From positions 9,238,001 to 9,302,000 of the forward strand of contig NZ_JAUSWW010000001.1 in NCBI RefSeq assembly GCF_030815415.1: a stretch of DNA of 64,000 nt. The letters are read 5' to 3'. Positions 23,857 to 31,480 of this stretch are shown here, piece after piece (the stretch's first letter is position 1; each line of letters opens with the position of its first letter). This DNA is from Streptomyces canus (lineage in GTDB: Bacteria; Actinomycetota; Actinomycetes; Streptomycetales; Streptomycetaceae). The notes beneath the pieces are model-generated. The model did not search any database. It saw only the letters and a program-made list of their open reading frames with translations, and was not told the origin of the DNA. The translations under genes and the position numbers were made by a program.

Positions 23857-25380
23857 ATGACCGGACCACGGCACTACATCACCACGACCATTCCGTACGT
23901 CAACGCCCGACCGCATCTGGGCTTCGCCCTGGAGCTCGTGCAGGCGGACACGCTGGCCCGGCACCACCGGCAGCGCGGCGGGCAGGTGCGGCTGCTGAGC
24001 GGGACGGACGACAACTCCCTGAAGAACGTCCTCGCCGCGGAGGCCGAGGGCGTCGACGTACGGGAGTTCGTCGACCGCAACGCCGACGCGTTCGCCGCAC
24101 TGCGCGACCCGCTGTCGCTGTCGCTGGACGACTTCATCCGCACCAGCAGCGACCCCCGCCATCGCACCGGCGTGGAGCGCCTGTGGCGCCGCTGCGCGGA
24201 GGCGGGTGATCTGTACCGCAAGCAGTACGAGGGGCTGTACTGCGTCGGCTGCGAACAGTTCTACACGCCCGACGAACTCGTCGACGGCACATGCGCCGAG
24301 CACGGCACCGAACCCCAGCTCGTCGCGGAGGAGAACTGGTTCTTCCGGCTGTCCCGGTACGCCGACCGCCTCCACGCACTGATCACCGAGGGCACTCTGC
24401 GCATCGAGCCCGCCGCCCGCCGCAACGAGGTCCTCGCGCTCATCGCCGGCGGCCTGCACGACTTCTCCGTCTCCCGCTCCCACACCCGCGCCCGCGGCTG
24501 GGGCATCCCCGTCCCCGGCGACCCCGGGCAGGTCGTCTACGTGTGGTGGGACGCCCTGGGCAACTACGTCACCAGCCTCGGCTACGGCACCGACGACCCC
24601 GCCTACGAGCGGTGGTGGGCGGCCGGGGACCGCCGTATCCACCTCGTCGGCAAGGGCGTCGTACGGTTCCACGCCGTGTACTGGCCGGCCATGCTGCTGT
24701 CGGCGGGTCTGCCGCTGCCCACCGACATCCTCGTCCATGACTATCTGACGGTCGGCGGGCGGAAGATCAGCAAGTCGGGAAACGGGACGGCCGTCGACCC
24801 GGTCTCCCTCGCCGCCGCCTACGGCACGGACGCCGTCCGCTGGTGGCTGCTGCGCGACGTCCCTCGGGTCGGGGACGCCGACTTCACGACCGAGCGGCTG
24901 ATCGCCCGCGCCGACGCCGACTTCGCCGGTGGCCTCGGCAATCTGGTCCACCGGATCGTGACGATGGTCCACCGGTACCGCGGCGGGTCCGTGCCCTCGC
25001 CGGGGACCGACCGGTTCCCGGTGGCGACGCTGCTGGACGTATGCCGTGAGGCACCCGGCCGCATCGACGCCGCGCTGGCCGACTTCGACTTCCGCCGGGC
25101 CGCCGACGCCGCCTGGGACATCGTGGAGGAGGCCAACCGGTGCATCGACGCGACCCGCCCGTGGGACCTGGCCAGAGCGGAACGGCACGGCAACACCGAC
25201 GCCGCCGAACGCCTCGACGCGGTCCTCGCCGCACTGGTCACGGCATGCCGCGCCCTGGCCGACGAGCTACGGCCCTTCATCCCCGGCGCGGCGGAGCACG
25301 TCAGACGCCGGGTGACCCCCGTCGACGGCACCCTCCCGGAGGCGGAACCACTCTTCGCCCGCCTCCAGGAGCGGCGCTGA
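23857..25380 (+). CDS. metG: Methionyl-tRNA synthetase (likely accessory copy)
   Basis: 507 residues, class I synthetase. HIGH-type PHLGF near residue 20, KMSKS-type GRKISKSGN, a CVGCEQFYTPDEL zinc-knuckle region, WWDALGNYVTSLGYG and a C-terminal anticodon-binding helical domain; no EMAP-like tail. Several positions deviate from housekeeping MetRS, and the leader-peptide attenuator suggests it is made when charged tRNA-Met is scarce. An accessory, possibly inhibitor-tolerant, copy is plausible, but whether another metG exists in the genome cannot be seen. ATG 23857 has GGAGG 5 nt upstream. Confidence 0.85.
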   Translation: MTGPRHYITTTIPYVNARPHLGFALELVQADTLARHHRQRGGQVRLLSGTDDNSLKNVLAAEAEGVDVREFVDRNADAFAALRDPLSLSLDDFIRTSSDPRHRTGVERLWRRCAEAGDLYRKQYEGLYCVGCEQFYTPDELVDGTCAEHGTEPQLVAEENWFFRLSRYADRLHALITEGTLRIEPAARRNEVLALIAGGLHDFSVSRSHTRARGWGIPVPGDPGQVVYVWWDALGNYVTSLGYGTDDPAYERWWAAGDRRIHLVGKGVVRFHAVYWPAMLLSAGLPLPTDILVHDYLTVGGRKISKSGNGTAVDPVSLAAAYGTDAVRWWLLRDVPRVGDADFTTERLIARADADFAGGLGNLVHRIVTMVHRYRGGSVPSPGTDRFPVATLLDVCREAPGRIDAALADFDFRRAADAAWDIVEEANRCIDATRPWDLARAERHGNTDAAERLDAVLAALVTACRALADELRPFIPGAAEHVRRRVTPVDGTLPEAEPLFARLQERR

Positions 25381-25950
25381 TCACCAGCGTGGCAGCCTCA
25401 ACTCGTAGGAGGGGTCGAAGCGTTGCATGTATCCGGTGTCGTCGCGGGAGCGCACGCCGGAGTCCACGTACAGGTGGTGGAGCCGGTTGAGGGCGTCGTG
25501 GTCCAGCTCGACGCCCAGGCCGGGTCCGGTGGGGACCTCGACGTGGCCGTCGCGCAGTTCCAGGACACCGGGGACGATCACGTCGTCGGCGAAGTTCCAC
25601 GGGTAGTGGGTGTCGCAGGAGTGGTCGAGATTCGGGATGGCGGCGGCGACGTGGGTCATGGCGGCCAGGCTGATGCCGAGGTGGGAGTTGGAGTGCATGG
25701 AGAGGGCGAGTCCGAAGAAGATCACCGGGAGGTCGGTGACGGCGGTGACCTCCTCGACGTACCGCACCAGGCCCTGCTGCGGTGCCGTCACCAGGTAGGG
25801 CGGCAGCAGCAGGATGCCGTCGGCGCCGGCCCGTGCCACGCGGACGGCGTGATCGCGGGCGACCGGTGTCGGTCCGCCCGCCGCGGCCAGGACGGGCAGG
25901 TATGTCAAGACATGGATCGGAGATTTCACCGAGGTCACAACTTCCCCCAC
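25381..25950 (-). pseudogene. In-frame chimera of kdgD and gudD remnants
   Basis: 189 codons. Residues about 20-80 (GADGILLLPPYLVTAPQQGLVRYVE, DLPVIFF) match the middle of 5-dehydro-4-deoxyglucarate dehydratase (DapA fold). From GLALSMHSNSHLGISLAAMTH to the end it matches the C-terminus of glucarate dehydratase (enolase superfamily). The switch occurs near 25710. Both halves lack the rest of their folds: no KdgD Schiff-base lysine and no GudD N-terminal or metal-site region. A deletion joining two neighbouring D-glucarate pathway genes explains it. Probably non-functional. Confidence 0.75.
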
Positions 25951-26012
25951 GGACCCCCTCCACGGGCTACCGTTTCCGCACTCCCCCCAGCAGCGGTTCG
26001 GACGGTTCCCCA

Positions 26013-26534
26013 GTGCAAGCAGCTCTCTCCCCGGTCATCGCGGCCACCTCCCAGTGGCTGACCTTCGCCTACGCCGCCCCCGGCGGCGCCCTGGCCTCGG
26101 CCCTGTGCGAGGTGCAGGCCCGGCAGGCCGTCACGGTCGCGGCATGGCTGCGCTACCCCACGGCGATGGATGCCGCACTGGTCGAGATGGCGGGCCCCGG
26201 CGGCGCCGCACGACTCGACCGGATCACCGGCGCGGACCGCTACGACGGCGACGGCGAGGCTTGGCGCACCTGGGTGGACGAGGTCGTCGCGAGCTGGGCC
26301 GCCTGTCTGCTGACCGACCCGGAACTGGCCCGCCTCGCCGTGGCCGCGGTGGGGGAGGGCGACCACACGGCCGGGACGCCGTTCGAGTTCCGCCGCCTGC
26401 TCGCCCCGGACGAGCACGACCGGCGGGCGGCGGCCCTGCTGCGCCATCCCGACCTGGTCGCGCCCGTGGCCGAACTGCACCACGCCCGGCTCCTGGAGCA
26501 GCTGGGGCCGCCGGACCAGGCGCTCATCGCCTGA
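26013..26534 (+). CDS. Hypothetical helical protein
   Basis: About 173 residues from GTG 26013; the start is uncertain because no ribosome site is obvious and the frame is open upstream. Composition is Ala/Leu/Glu-rich and predicted mostly helical, with WLTFAYAAPGGALASALCEVQ near the start and EFRRLLAPDEHDRRAAALLRHP later. No motif or signal peptide is recognised. It lies divergent from the kdgD/gudD remnant and convergent with the SUMF1-like gene. Confidence 0.5.
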   Translation: MQAALSPVIAATSQWLTFAYAAPGGALASALCEVQARQAVTVAAWLRYPTAMDAALVEMAGPGGAARLDRITGADRYDGDGEAWRTWVDEVVASWAACLLTDPELARLAVAAVGEGDHTAGTPFEFRRLLAPDEHDRRAAALLRHPDLVAPVAELHHARLLEQLGPPDQALIA

Positions 26535-26540
26535 GAACGC

Positions 26541-27212
26541 TCAGGACACCGGGTCCCGGCACCGACCCGACCGGGCCACGCGGAACCCCACGTCGTCCAC
26601 CCGGAACGTGGGATGACTGCGGCGCCGCACCGAGGCCCGACAGCTCCAGTGCTCGTCGAACCAGCCACCGCCGCGCAGTACCCGGTAGCTGCCGTAGACC
26701 TCGGCGTCGTACACGTCCCAGCACCACTCCCACACATTGCCGAGGGTGTCGTGCAGCCCCCACCCGTTGGGTCGTCTTCCGCCCACCTCGTGGATCCGCT
26801 CGCCCGAGTTGCCGCGGTACCACGCGATGTCGTCCAGAGGGCCGTAGCGCGGGCCGGCCGTCCCGGCGCGGCACGCGTGCTCCCACTCCGCCTCGGTCGG
26901 CAGCCGGTAGCCGTCGGCCGAGGCGTCCCACTCGACGTGATCCCCGTCCAAGGACAGACGGTAGGCGGGCGTCAGCCCCTCACGCTCGGACAGGGCGTTG
27001 CAGAAACCGACCGCGTCCCACCACGAGACGCCCTCGACCGGGAGCCGCTCCCCGTCGGCCGCGGCGGGACGCAGACCGGTGACCCGCTCGTACAGCGCCT
27101 GGGTGACGGGGTGCGCCGCGAGTTCGCAGGACGCGACCTCGACCGCCCAACTGCGCTGCGTCCTGCGGTCCGACAGCGTGACCCGCCCGGCCGGGACGGT
27201 GATCATGTCCAT
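26541..27212 (-). CDS. Formylglycine-generating-enzyme-like (SUMF1/FGE-sulfatase domain) protein
   Basis: 223 residues, one FGE-sulfatase fold: VTQALYERVTG, PVEGVSWWDAVGFCNALS, RLPTEAEWEHACRAG, NVWEWCWD, RVLRGGGWF and GFR at the end. True FGE needs two cysteines in the segment after RGG; here the segment is WFDEHWSCRAS, so the first Cys is replaced and only one remains. It is therefore unlikely to convert Cys to formylglycine; copper-free relatives in this fold have other roles. No sulfatase is nearby. A TAGACT box lies 9 nt upstream of ATG 27212. Confidence 0.8.
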   Translation of the reverse strand: MDMITVPAGRVTLSDRRTQRSWAVEVASCELAAHPVTQALYERVTGLRPAAADGERLPVEGVSWWDAVGFCNALSEREGLTPAYRLSLDGDHVEWDASADGYRLPTEAEWEHACRAGTAGPRYGPLDDIAWYRGNSGERIHEVGGRRPNGWGLHDTLGNVWEWCWDVYDAEVYGSYRVLRGGGWFDEHWSCRASVRRRSHPTFRVDDVGFRVARSGRCRDPVS

Positions 27213-27224
27213 GGACGGGGGAGT

Positions 27225-28400
27225 CTAGCGGCGCGGGCCCCGCAGCCCGACGACGAGATCGCGCGGCAGGCCGTGGGTGTCATGGAGGTAGTGGTAGTCC
27301 TCGTCGCTCAACTGCCCTTGGTACTGAGGGCGGGAGAGGACCCGTCGGCCCTGCTGGAGAAGCCTGCCGAAGCGGCGCTCCTCGTCCAGGAGCACCTTGA
27401 GGACCGGGGAGGTGCCGCCGGGCAGCCGGAAGTGGTCCAGGGTGTGCTCGACGAGTTCCGGCGGCAGGTCGGACAGGGTGCGGGTGGGGTCGTGCTGCCA
27501 GAGGGTGGTGAGGACACGGCGGACCAGGCGCCGCAGGACGTAGCCGCGGCCGGTGTTGGACGGCCGTACTCCGTCGCCGATGACGACGATGCCGGACCGC
27601 AGATGGTCGCAGACCAGCCGCAGTGACGGCGTCCCGTCCAGGTCCCACAGGGGTGGAAGCAGACGCGTCCAGGGCTCGAACAGGTCGGTGTCGTAGACCG
27701 AGTCGTGCCCCTGGAGGACGGTCACGAGGCGTTCCAGACCCATGCCCGTGTCGATGGAGGTCTGCGACAGAGGGGAGAGTTCGCCGTTCTCGTGGCGGCG
27801 GTAGCGCATGCTGACGTGGTTCCATACCTCCACCCAGCGCGGGTCGGTGGTGGGGGTGCCCTCCGGTGGGGTGTCGCCGGTCCAGACGAAGATCTCCGAG
27901 TCGGGGCCGCACGGGCCGACGGGGCCGTTGGACCACCAGTTGTCCTCGCGGGTCTGTTCCACGGACATCTCCAACTCCCGCCAGGTGCGCAGGGATTCGG
28001 TGTCGGGTCCGACCTGGTCGTCCCCGCCGAAGACCGTGACGTACAACTGCCCGTCCGGGATGCCGAATCCGTCGTGCAGCAGCTCGTATCCCCAGCGCAG
28101 GCTCTGCGAATGGCCGTAGTCGCCGAGCGACCAGGAGCCCAGCATCTCGAAGACCGTCAGATGCGTGGAGTCGCCGATCTCGTCGAGGTCGGTGGTGCGC
28201 AGACAGCGCTGGACGTTGACCAGGCGCCGGCCCCGAGGGTGCGGGCGGCCTTCAAGGTACGGGGTGAGGGGGTGCATGCCGGACGTGGTGAACAGCACCG
28301 GGTCCGAGGGCGGCGGAAGCAGGGTGCTGCCGGTGATGAGGTGGTGTCCGCGCTCGACGTAGAAGTCCGTGAAGGTGCGCAGGATCCGGTCCGTGTTCAT
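27225..28400 (-). CDS. Alanyl-tRNA synthetase-like protein, catalytic core only
   Basis: 391 residues, about half of a standard AlaRS. Present: the class II core with TSGMHPLTPYLEG, motif 2 region RCLRTTDLDEIGDSTHLTVFEMLGSWSLGDYG, TGMGLERLVTVLQG and GRGYVLRRLVRRV. It continues into the helical tRNA-recognition part but lacks the editing domain and C-Ala domain. ATG 28400 has AAGGA 9 nt upstream. An Ala-rich leader peptide and alternative hairpins precede it. It could charge tRNA-Ala or a carrier, or act in a specialised pathway. Confidence 0.8.
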   Translation of the reverse strand: MNTDRILRTFTDFYVERGHHLITGSTLLPPPSDPVLFTTSGMHPLTPYLEGRPHPRGRRLVNVQRCLRTTDLDEIGDSTHLTVFEMLGSWSLGDYGHSQSLRWGYELLHDGFGIPDGQLYVTVFGGDDQVGPDTESLRTWRELEMSVEQTREDNWWSNGPVGPCGPDSEIFVWTGDTPPEGTPTTDPRWVEVWNHVSMRYRRHENGELSPLSQTSIDTGMGLERLVTVLQGHDSVYDTDLFEPWTRLLPPLWDLDGTPSLRLVCDHLRSGIVVIGDGVRPSNTGRGYVLRRLVRRVLTTLWQHDPTRTLSDLPPELVEHTLDHFRLPGGTSPVLKVLLDEERRFGRLLQQGRRVLSRPQYQGQLSDEDYHYLHDTHGLPRDLVVGLRGPRR

Positions 28401-28468
28401 GGCGGTGTTCCTTCGGGTCGGGGGACCGGGAAGAACCGCGGGGACAGAGAAGAAGAAGGCGCACTGCA

Positions 28469-28549
28469 CCGGCGGTCCGTTTCCGGCCGCCGGGGGGAGG
28501 GGTGAGGTCAGGCGTCGGCAGCCGGGGAGCTGGTCGCTCGCGCGGCTGC
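28469..28549 (-). promoter_or_regulatory. Transcription attenuator of the AlaRS-like gene
   Basis: On the minus strand: segment 1 GCAGCC (28549-28544, the first two Ala codons of the run) pairs with GGCTGC inside segment 2 CCGGCTGCCG (28525-28516). Segment 2 pairs over 10 bp, one G-U, with segment 3 CGGCGGCCGG (28492-28483). Segment 3, CCGGCGG from 28493, pairs with segment 4 CCGCCGG (28475-28469) as terminator, followed downstream by a pyrimidine-rich CCTTCTTCTTCTCT. A ribosome stalled at Ala-Ala-Ala frees segment 2 to block the terminator. Geometry is close to textbook attenuators. Confidence 0.65.
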
Positions 28550-28576
28550 GGTGTGGGTGTGCTCGATGACCTCCAT
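28508..28576 (-). CDS. Ala-rich leader peptide of the AlaRS-like gene
   Basis: A 22-codon ORF from ATG 28576 to TGA 28508. It contains three consecutive Ala codons (10-12) and seven Ala in total after position 9, plus Thr and Ser. The ATG follows a -10 box by 6 nt with no ribosome site, so translation should be leaderless. Terminator and antiterminator pairings follow (see attenuator entry). Its stop lies 108 bp before the synthetase-like gene. Confidence 0.6.
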   Translation of the reverse strand: MEVIEHTHTAAARATSSPAADA

Positions 28577-28582
28577 GGATCA

Positions 28583-28588
28583 ACGGTA
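28583..28588 (-). promoter_or_regulatory. -10 box for the Ala leader transcript
   Basis: TACCGT (minus strand) ends 6 nt before the leader ATG. The stretch TACCGTTGATCCATG is strikingly like TACCCTCGATCCCATG at the Met leader: same -10 pattern and same GATCC before the start. Confidence 0.6.
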
Positions 28589-28618
28589 ACCGGCGGTGCC
28601 GGGGACGTCCTGCGGTTT

Positions 28619-29302
28619 TCAGTCCGTTCCGCCCGGGGTGATCAGCCCGGTCTCGTAGGCCAGGACGACCGCCTGGACCCGGTCGCGCAGATCCAGTTTC
28701 GACAGGATGCGGCCGACGTGGGTCTTGACCGTGGTCGGGCTGAGGAAGAGCCGGTCGGCGAGCTCGGCGTTGCTCAGCCCCGTCGCCAGCAGCCGGAGCA
28801 CCTCCGTCTCGCGCGGTGTCAGGTCGGAGAGGTCGCGGTGCGGGCCGGGAGCCGGGCGGGCCTCCTCGCGGTGTGCGAAGCGCTCGATGAGACGGCGGGT
28901 GATCGCGGGCGCGAGCAGGGCGTCCCCGGACTGCACCAGGCGTACGGCAGCCACCAGATGCTCCGGGGTGACGTCCTTGAGCAGGAAGCCGCTGGCGCCG
29001 GCGGTGAGCGCGGCGTACACATAGTGGTCGAGGTCGTACGTGGTCAGGATGATGACCCGGGGGCCGTCCGCGCCCTCCTCCGTGAGAATGCGGCGCGTGG
29101 CCTCGATCCCGTCCATCCCCGGCATCCGGATGTCCATGAGGACCACGTCCGGCCGGGTACGGCGGACCGCGTCGACCGCCTCCGCTCCGTCGGCGGCCTC
29201 GGCGGTCACCTCGATGCCGTCCGCGGCGAGGATCATCCCGAAGCCGGTCCGTACGAGGGCCTGGTCGTCGGCGATGACGGCGCGCAGCTCCGGCCCGCTC
29301 AT
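28619..29302 (-). CDS. NarL/LuxR-type response regulator
   Basis: 227 residues. Receiver domain with acidic pair DD in VIADDQALVRTGFG, phospho-accepting Asp in VVLMDIRMPGMDG, Thr in ILTTYD and Lys in LLKDVTPEHL. C-terminal LuxR HTH: LTPRETEVLRLLATGLSNAELA through TVKTHVGRILSKL. ATG 29302 overlaps the kinase stop (ATGA), so the two are co-translated. With a divergent MacB-type exporter next door, control of that exporter is the simplest guess. Confidence 0.9.
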   Translation of the reverse strand: MSGPELRAVIADDQALVRTGFGMILAADGIEVTAEAADGAEAVDAVRRTRPDVVLMDIRMPGMDGIEATRRILTEEGADGPRVIILTTYDLDHYVYAALTAGASGFLLKDVTPEHLVAAVRLVQSGDALLAPAITRRLIERFAHREEARPAPGPHRDLSDLTPRETEVLRLLATGLSNAELADRLFLSPTTVKTHVGRILSKLDLRDRVQAVVLAYETGLITPGGTD

Positions 29303-30582
29303 GCCGTCCGCCACGGGAGGAGGGCCTTGACGCGGTAGCCGCCGGCGAGGGTCGGACCGGCGGTCAACTCGCCGCCGTAGACCGCGAGTCGCTCGCGCAG
29401 CCCGATCAGCCCGCGGCCGTTCCCCTCCGGCTGCGGAGCGTCACGGACGGCTCCGGTGTCGATGACCTCGATCTGGAGGACCTCCTCGGCGTAGCCGATC
29501 ACGACCGCGGCTTCCGCGCCCGGCGCGTGTTTGATCGTGTTGGTCAGCGCCTCCTGCACGACGCGGTACGCCGTCAGATCGATCCCGGGCGGCAGCGGAT
29601 CCGGCGGGAGCGAGACGGCGACGCCCACCGGAGTCCCGGCGCCGCGCACCCGCACGATCAGCGCGTCGAGCTGCGCGAGACCGGGCTGGGGTTCCAGGGC
29701 GTCGGGCTGATCCGCGTCCGGGGCGGCCAACAGGCCCATCACATGGCGCAGTTCGGCCATCGCGGCCCGTCCCCCCGCCTCGACCGCCAGCAGCGCTTCC
29801 TTCGACCGCTGCGGCGCCACGTCCATCACCTTGCGCGCCGCCCCCGCCTGAATGACCATCACGCTCACATTGTGGGTCACGACGTCGTGCAACTCGGCGG
29901 CTATACGGGCCCGTTCCTCCTCCACGGCCCGGTGCATCGCCTCCTCCTGGTCCCGCTGGAACTGCGCGAGCCGCTCACGGTCGGCCGACAGACGCCGCCG
30001 CCAGTAGCGGACGAGACCGGCCGTCACCCCCGCGATCAGCAGCACCACCGCGGGGCTCGACCAGCCCGGCAGGATGGGCTCCGTCTCCCGGAAGGCGAAG
30101 CCGGCCAGCACCGCCGCGAAGACCATCGCCGCCGTCGCCACCGTCCGGTGCCGGCTGTGCATGACGGCGCTGTACGCGGCGATGACACAGGTCAGCACGT
30201 TGATCCAGGAGGCGTCGTCGCCGATGGCCAGCACCGCGGTCATCAGCACCGCGAACGCGGCGAGCGGGAACCTGCGCCGGACGGCAAGAGGCAGCGCCGA
30301 CAGCACGATCAGCGGCCAGGGCGTGGAGTACGCCTCTTCCGGGATGAACCGCGGTCCCGGTGGCACGGGAGGGCGGGGCACGTCCGGGGGCCCGAACTCC
30401 ACCTTCCCCAAGCTGGCCGGCCCGTCGCCGGGATAGCGCGCCGCCACGACCAGCGCGACCGCGGTCAGCAGCACCGCCAGGACGACGTCGGCACCGAGCG
30501 CACGCCGTGACAGCGGGGTACGCCTCGGCTCCGGCCGCACGGCGGCGCGCATCTGACGCAGCCAACGGTTCACGGTCTCCAT
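29299..30582 (-). CDS. Two-component sensor histidine kinase (HisKA_3)
   Basis: 427 residues. Several transmembrane helices between about residues 28 and 185 with an extracytoplasmic Pro-rich loop (PDVPRPPVPPGPRFIPEE). Then a dimerisation helix with the phospho-accepting His in RIAAELHDVVTHNVSVM, and an ATPase domain (VQEALTNTIKHAPGA N-box, GNGRGLIGLRERL). It pairs with the downstream response regulator. ATG 30582 is chosen as the first Met before the membrane region; CACAAT 6 nt upstream may be a leaderless -10. Confidence 0.9.
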   Translation of the reverse strand: METVNRWLRQMRAAVRPEPRRTPLSRRALGADVVLAVLLTAVALVVAARYPGDGPASLGKVEFGPPDVPRPPVPPGPRFIPEEAYSTPWPLIVLSALPLAVRRRFPLAAFAVLMTAVLAIGDDASWINVLTCVIAAYSAVMHSRHRTVATAAMVFAAVLAGFAFRETEPILPGWSSPAVVLLIAGVTAGLVRYWRRRLSADRERLAQFQRDQEEAMHRAVEEERARIAAELHDVVTHNVSVMVIQAGAARKVMDVAPQRSKEALLAVEAGGRAAMAELRHVMGLLAAPDADQPDALEPQPGLAQLDALIVRVRGAGTPVGVAVSLPPDPLPPGIDLTAYRVVQEALTNTIKHAPGAEAAVVIGYAEEVLQIEVIDTGAVRDAPQPEGNGRGLIGLRERLAVYGGELTAGPTLAGGYRVKALLPWRTA

Positions 30583-30787
30583 CGGCACATTGTGGGGCCC
30601 GTGCCGACGCGGGCGCGTCCGCCTGTGAGGCCGACGAACCGTCCTGCGGGCGTACGTCGCAGGGATGACCCCGCGATCGGGTCCTCCGCGGGAAGGGCCC
30701 CATGTCGGTGCCCCGGGCGACGCGGCGCACGAGCCCGCGCCCCTACCTTCGCTGAGCCTGAACCCCTTCGACGCGAGGACCGACTCC
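30583..30787. promoter_or_regulatory. Divergent promoter region: sensor kinase and ABC exporter
   Basis: 205 bp between divergent starts. It should carry both promoters; only a weak CACAAT near the kinase start is visible. No dyad for the response regulator stood out. Confidence 0.4.
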
Positions 30788-31480
30788 ATGACCCATGTGA
30801 TCGAACTGACGGGCGTGGCCAAGCGCTACGACAGTGCCGGCGCACCCGCGCTCGGACCGATCGACCTCGGTGTCGCCCAGGGCGAGGCCCTCGCCGTCAC
30901 CGGCCCCTCCGGCAGCGGCAAGTCCACCCTGCTGAACCTCGTCGCGGGCCTCGACAAGCCCACCACCGGCACCGTGACCGTGGCCGGACAGCGCGTCGAC
31001 CGGATGGGCGAGCACGCGCTGGCCCGGTTCCGCCGCGAACAGATCGGCATGGTCTTCCAGTTCTTCAACCTGCTCGACGACCTCACCGTCGCCGACAACA
31101 TCCAGCTTCCTGCCCAGCTGACCGGCACCTCCCGGCGCAAGGCGGCCACCCGGGCCGGGGAGCTCATGGAGGTGCTGGGCATCCAGAAGCACGCCCGCGC
31201 CTACCCCGGCCGGCTCTCCGGCGGAGAACGCCAACGGGTCGCGGTGGCACGGGCGTTGGTCAACCGGCCGGCCCTGCTGCTCGCCGACGAGCCGACCGGT
31301 GCCCTGGACAGCGCCTCGGGCGCGGACGTCCGGGAGCTGCTGGTCGACCTGCACCGCGGCGGGCAGACCATCGTGCTCGTCACCCACGACCCGGCCCTCG
31401 CCGAGGCGTGCGCGAGCCGCACGATCCACCTGGTCGACGGCCACCTCGCCCTCGACACCCGGACGGAGGCCGTGCGATGA
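30788..31480 (+). CDS. ABC transporter ATP-binding protein (MacB/LolD type)
   Basis: 230 residues. Walker A GPSGSGKST, Q-loop MVFQFFNLLDDLTVADNI, signature LSGGERQRVAVARAL, Walker B LLLADEPTGALD, H-loop VTHD. The FFNLL after the Q-loop and its length are typical of the LolD/MacB class that powers FtsX-like permeases. ATG 30788 has GAGGAC about 10 nt upstream. It overlaps the permease start by 4 bp (ATGA). Confidence 0.92.
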   Translation: MTHVIELTGVAKRYDSAGAPALGPIDLGVAQGEALAVTGPSGSGKSTLLNLVAGLDKPTTGTVTVAGQRVDRMGEHALARFRREQIGMVFQFFNLLDDLTVADNIQLPAQLTGTSRRKAATRAGELMEVLGIQKHARAYPGRLSGGERQRVAVARALVNRPALLLADEPTGALDSASGADVRELLVDLHRGGQTIVLVTHDPALAEACASRTIHLVDGHLALDTRTEAVR

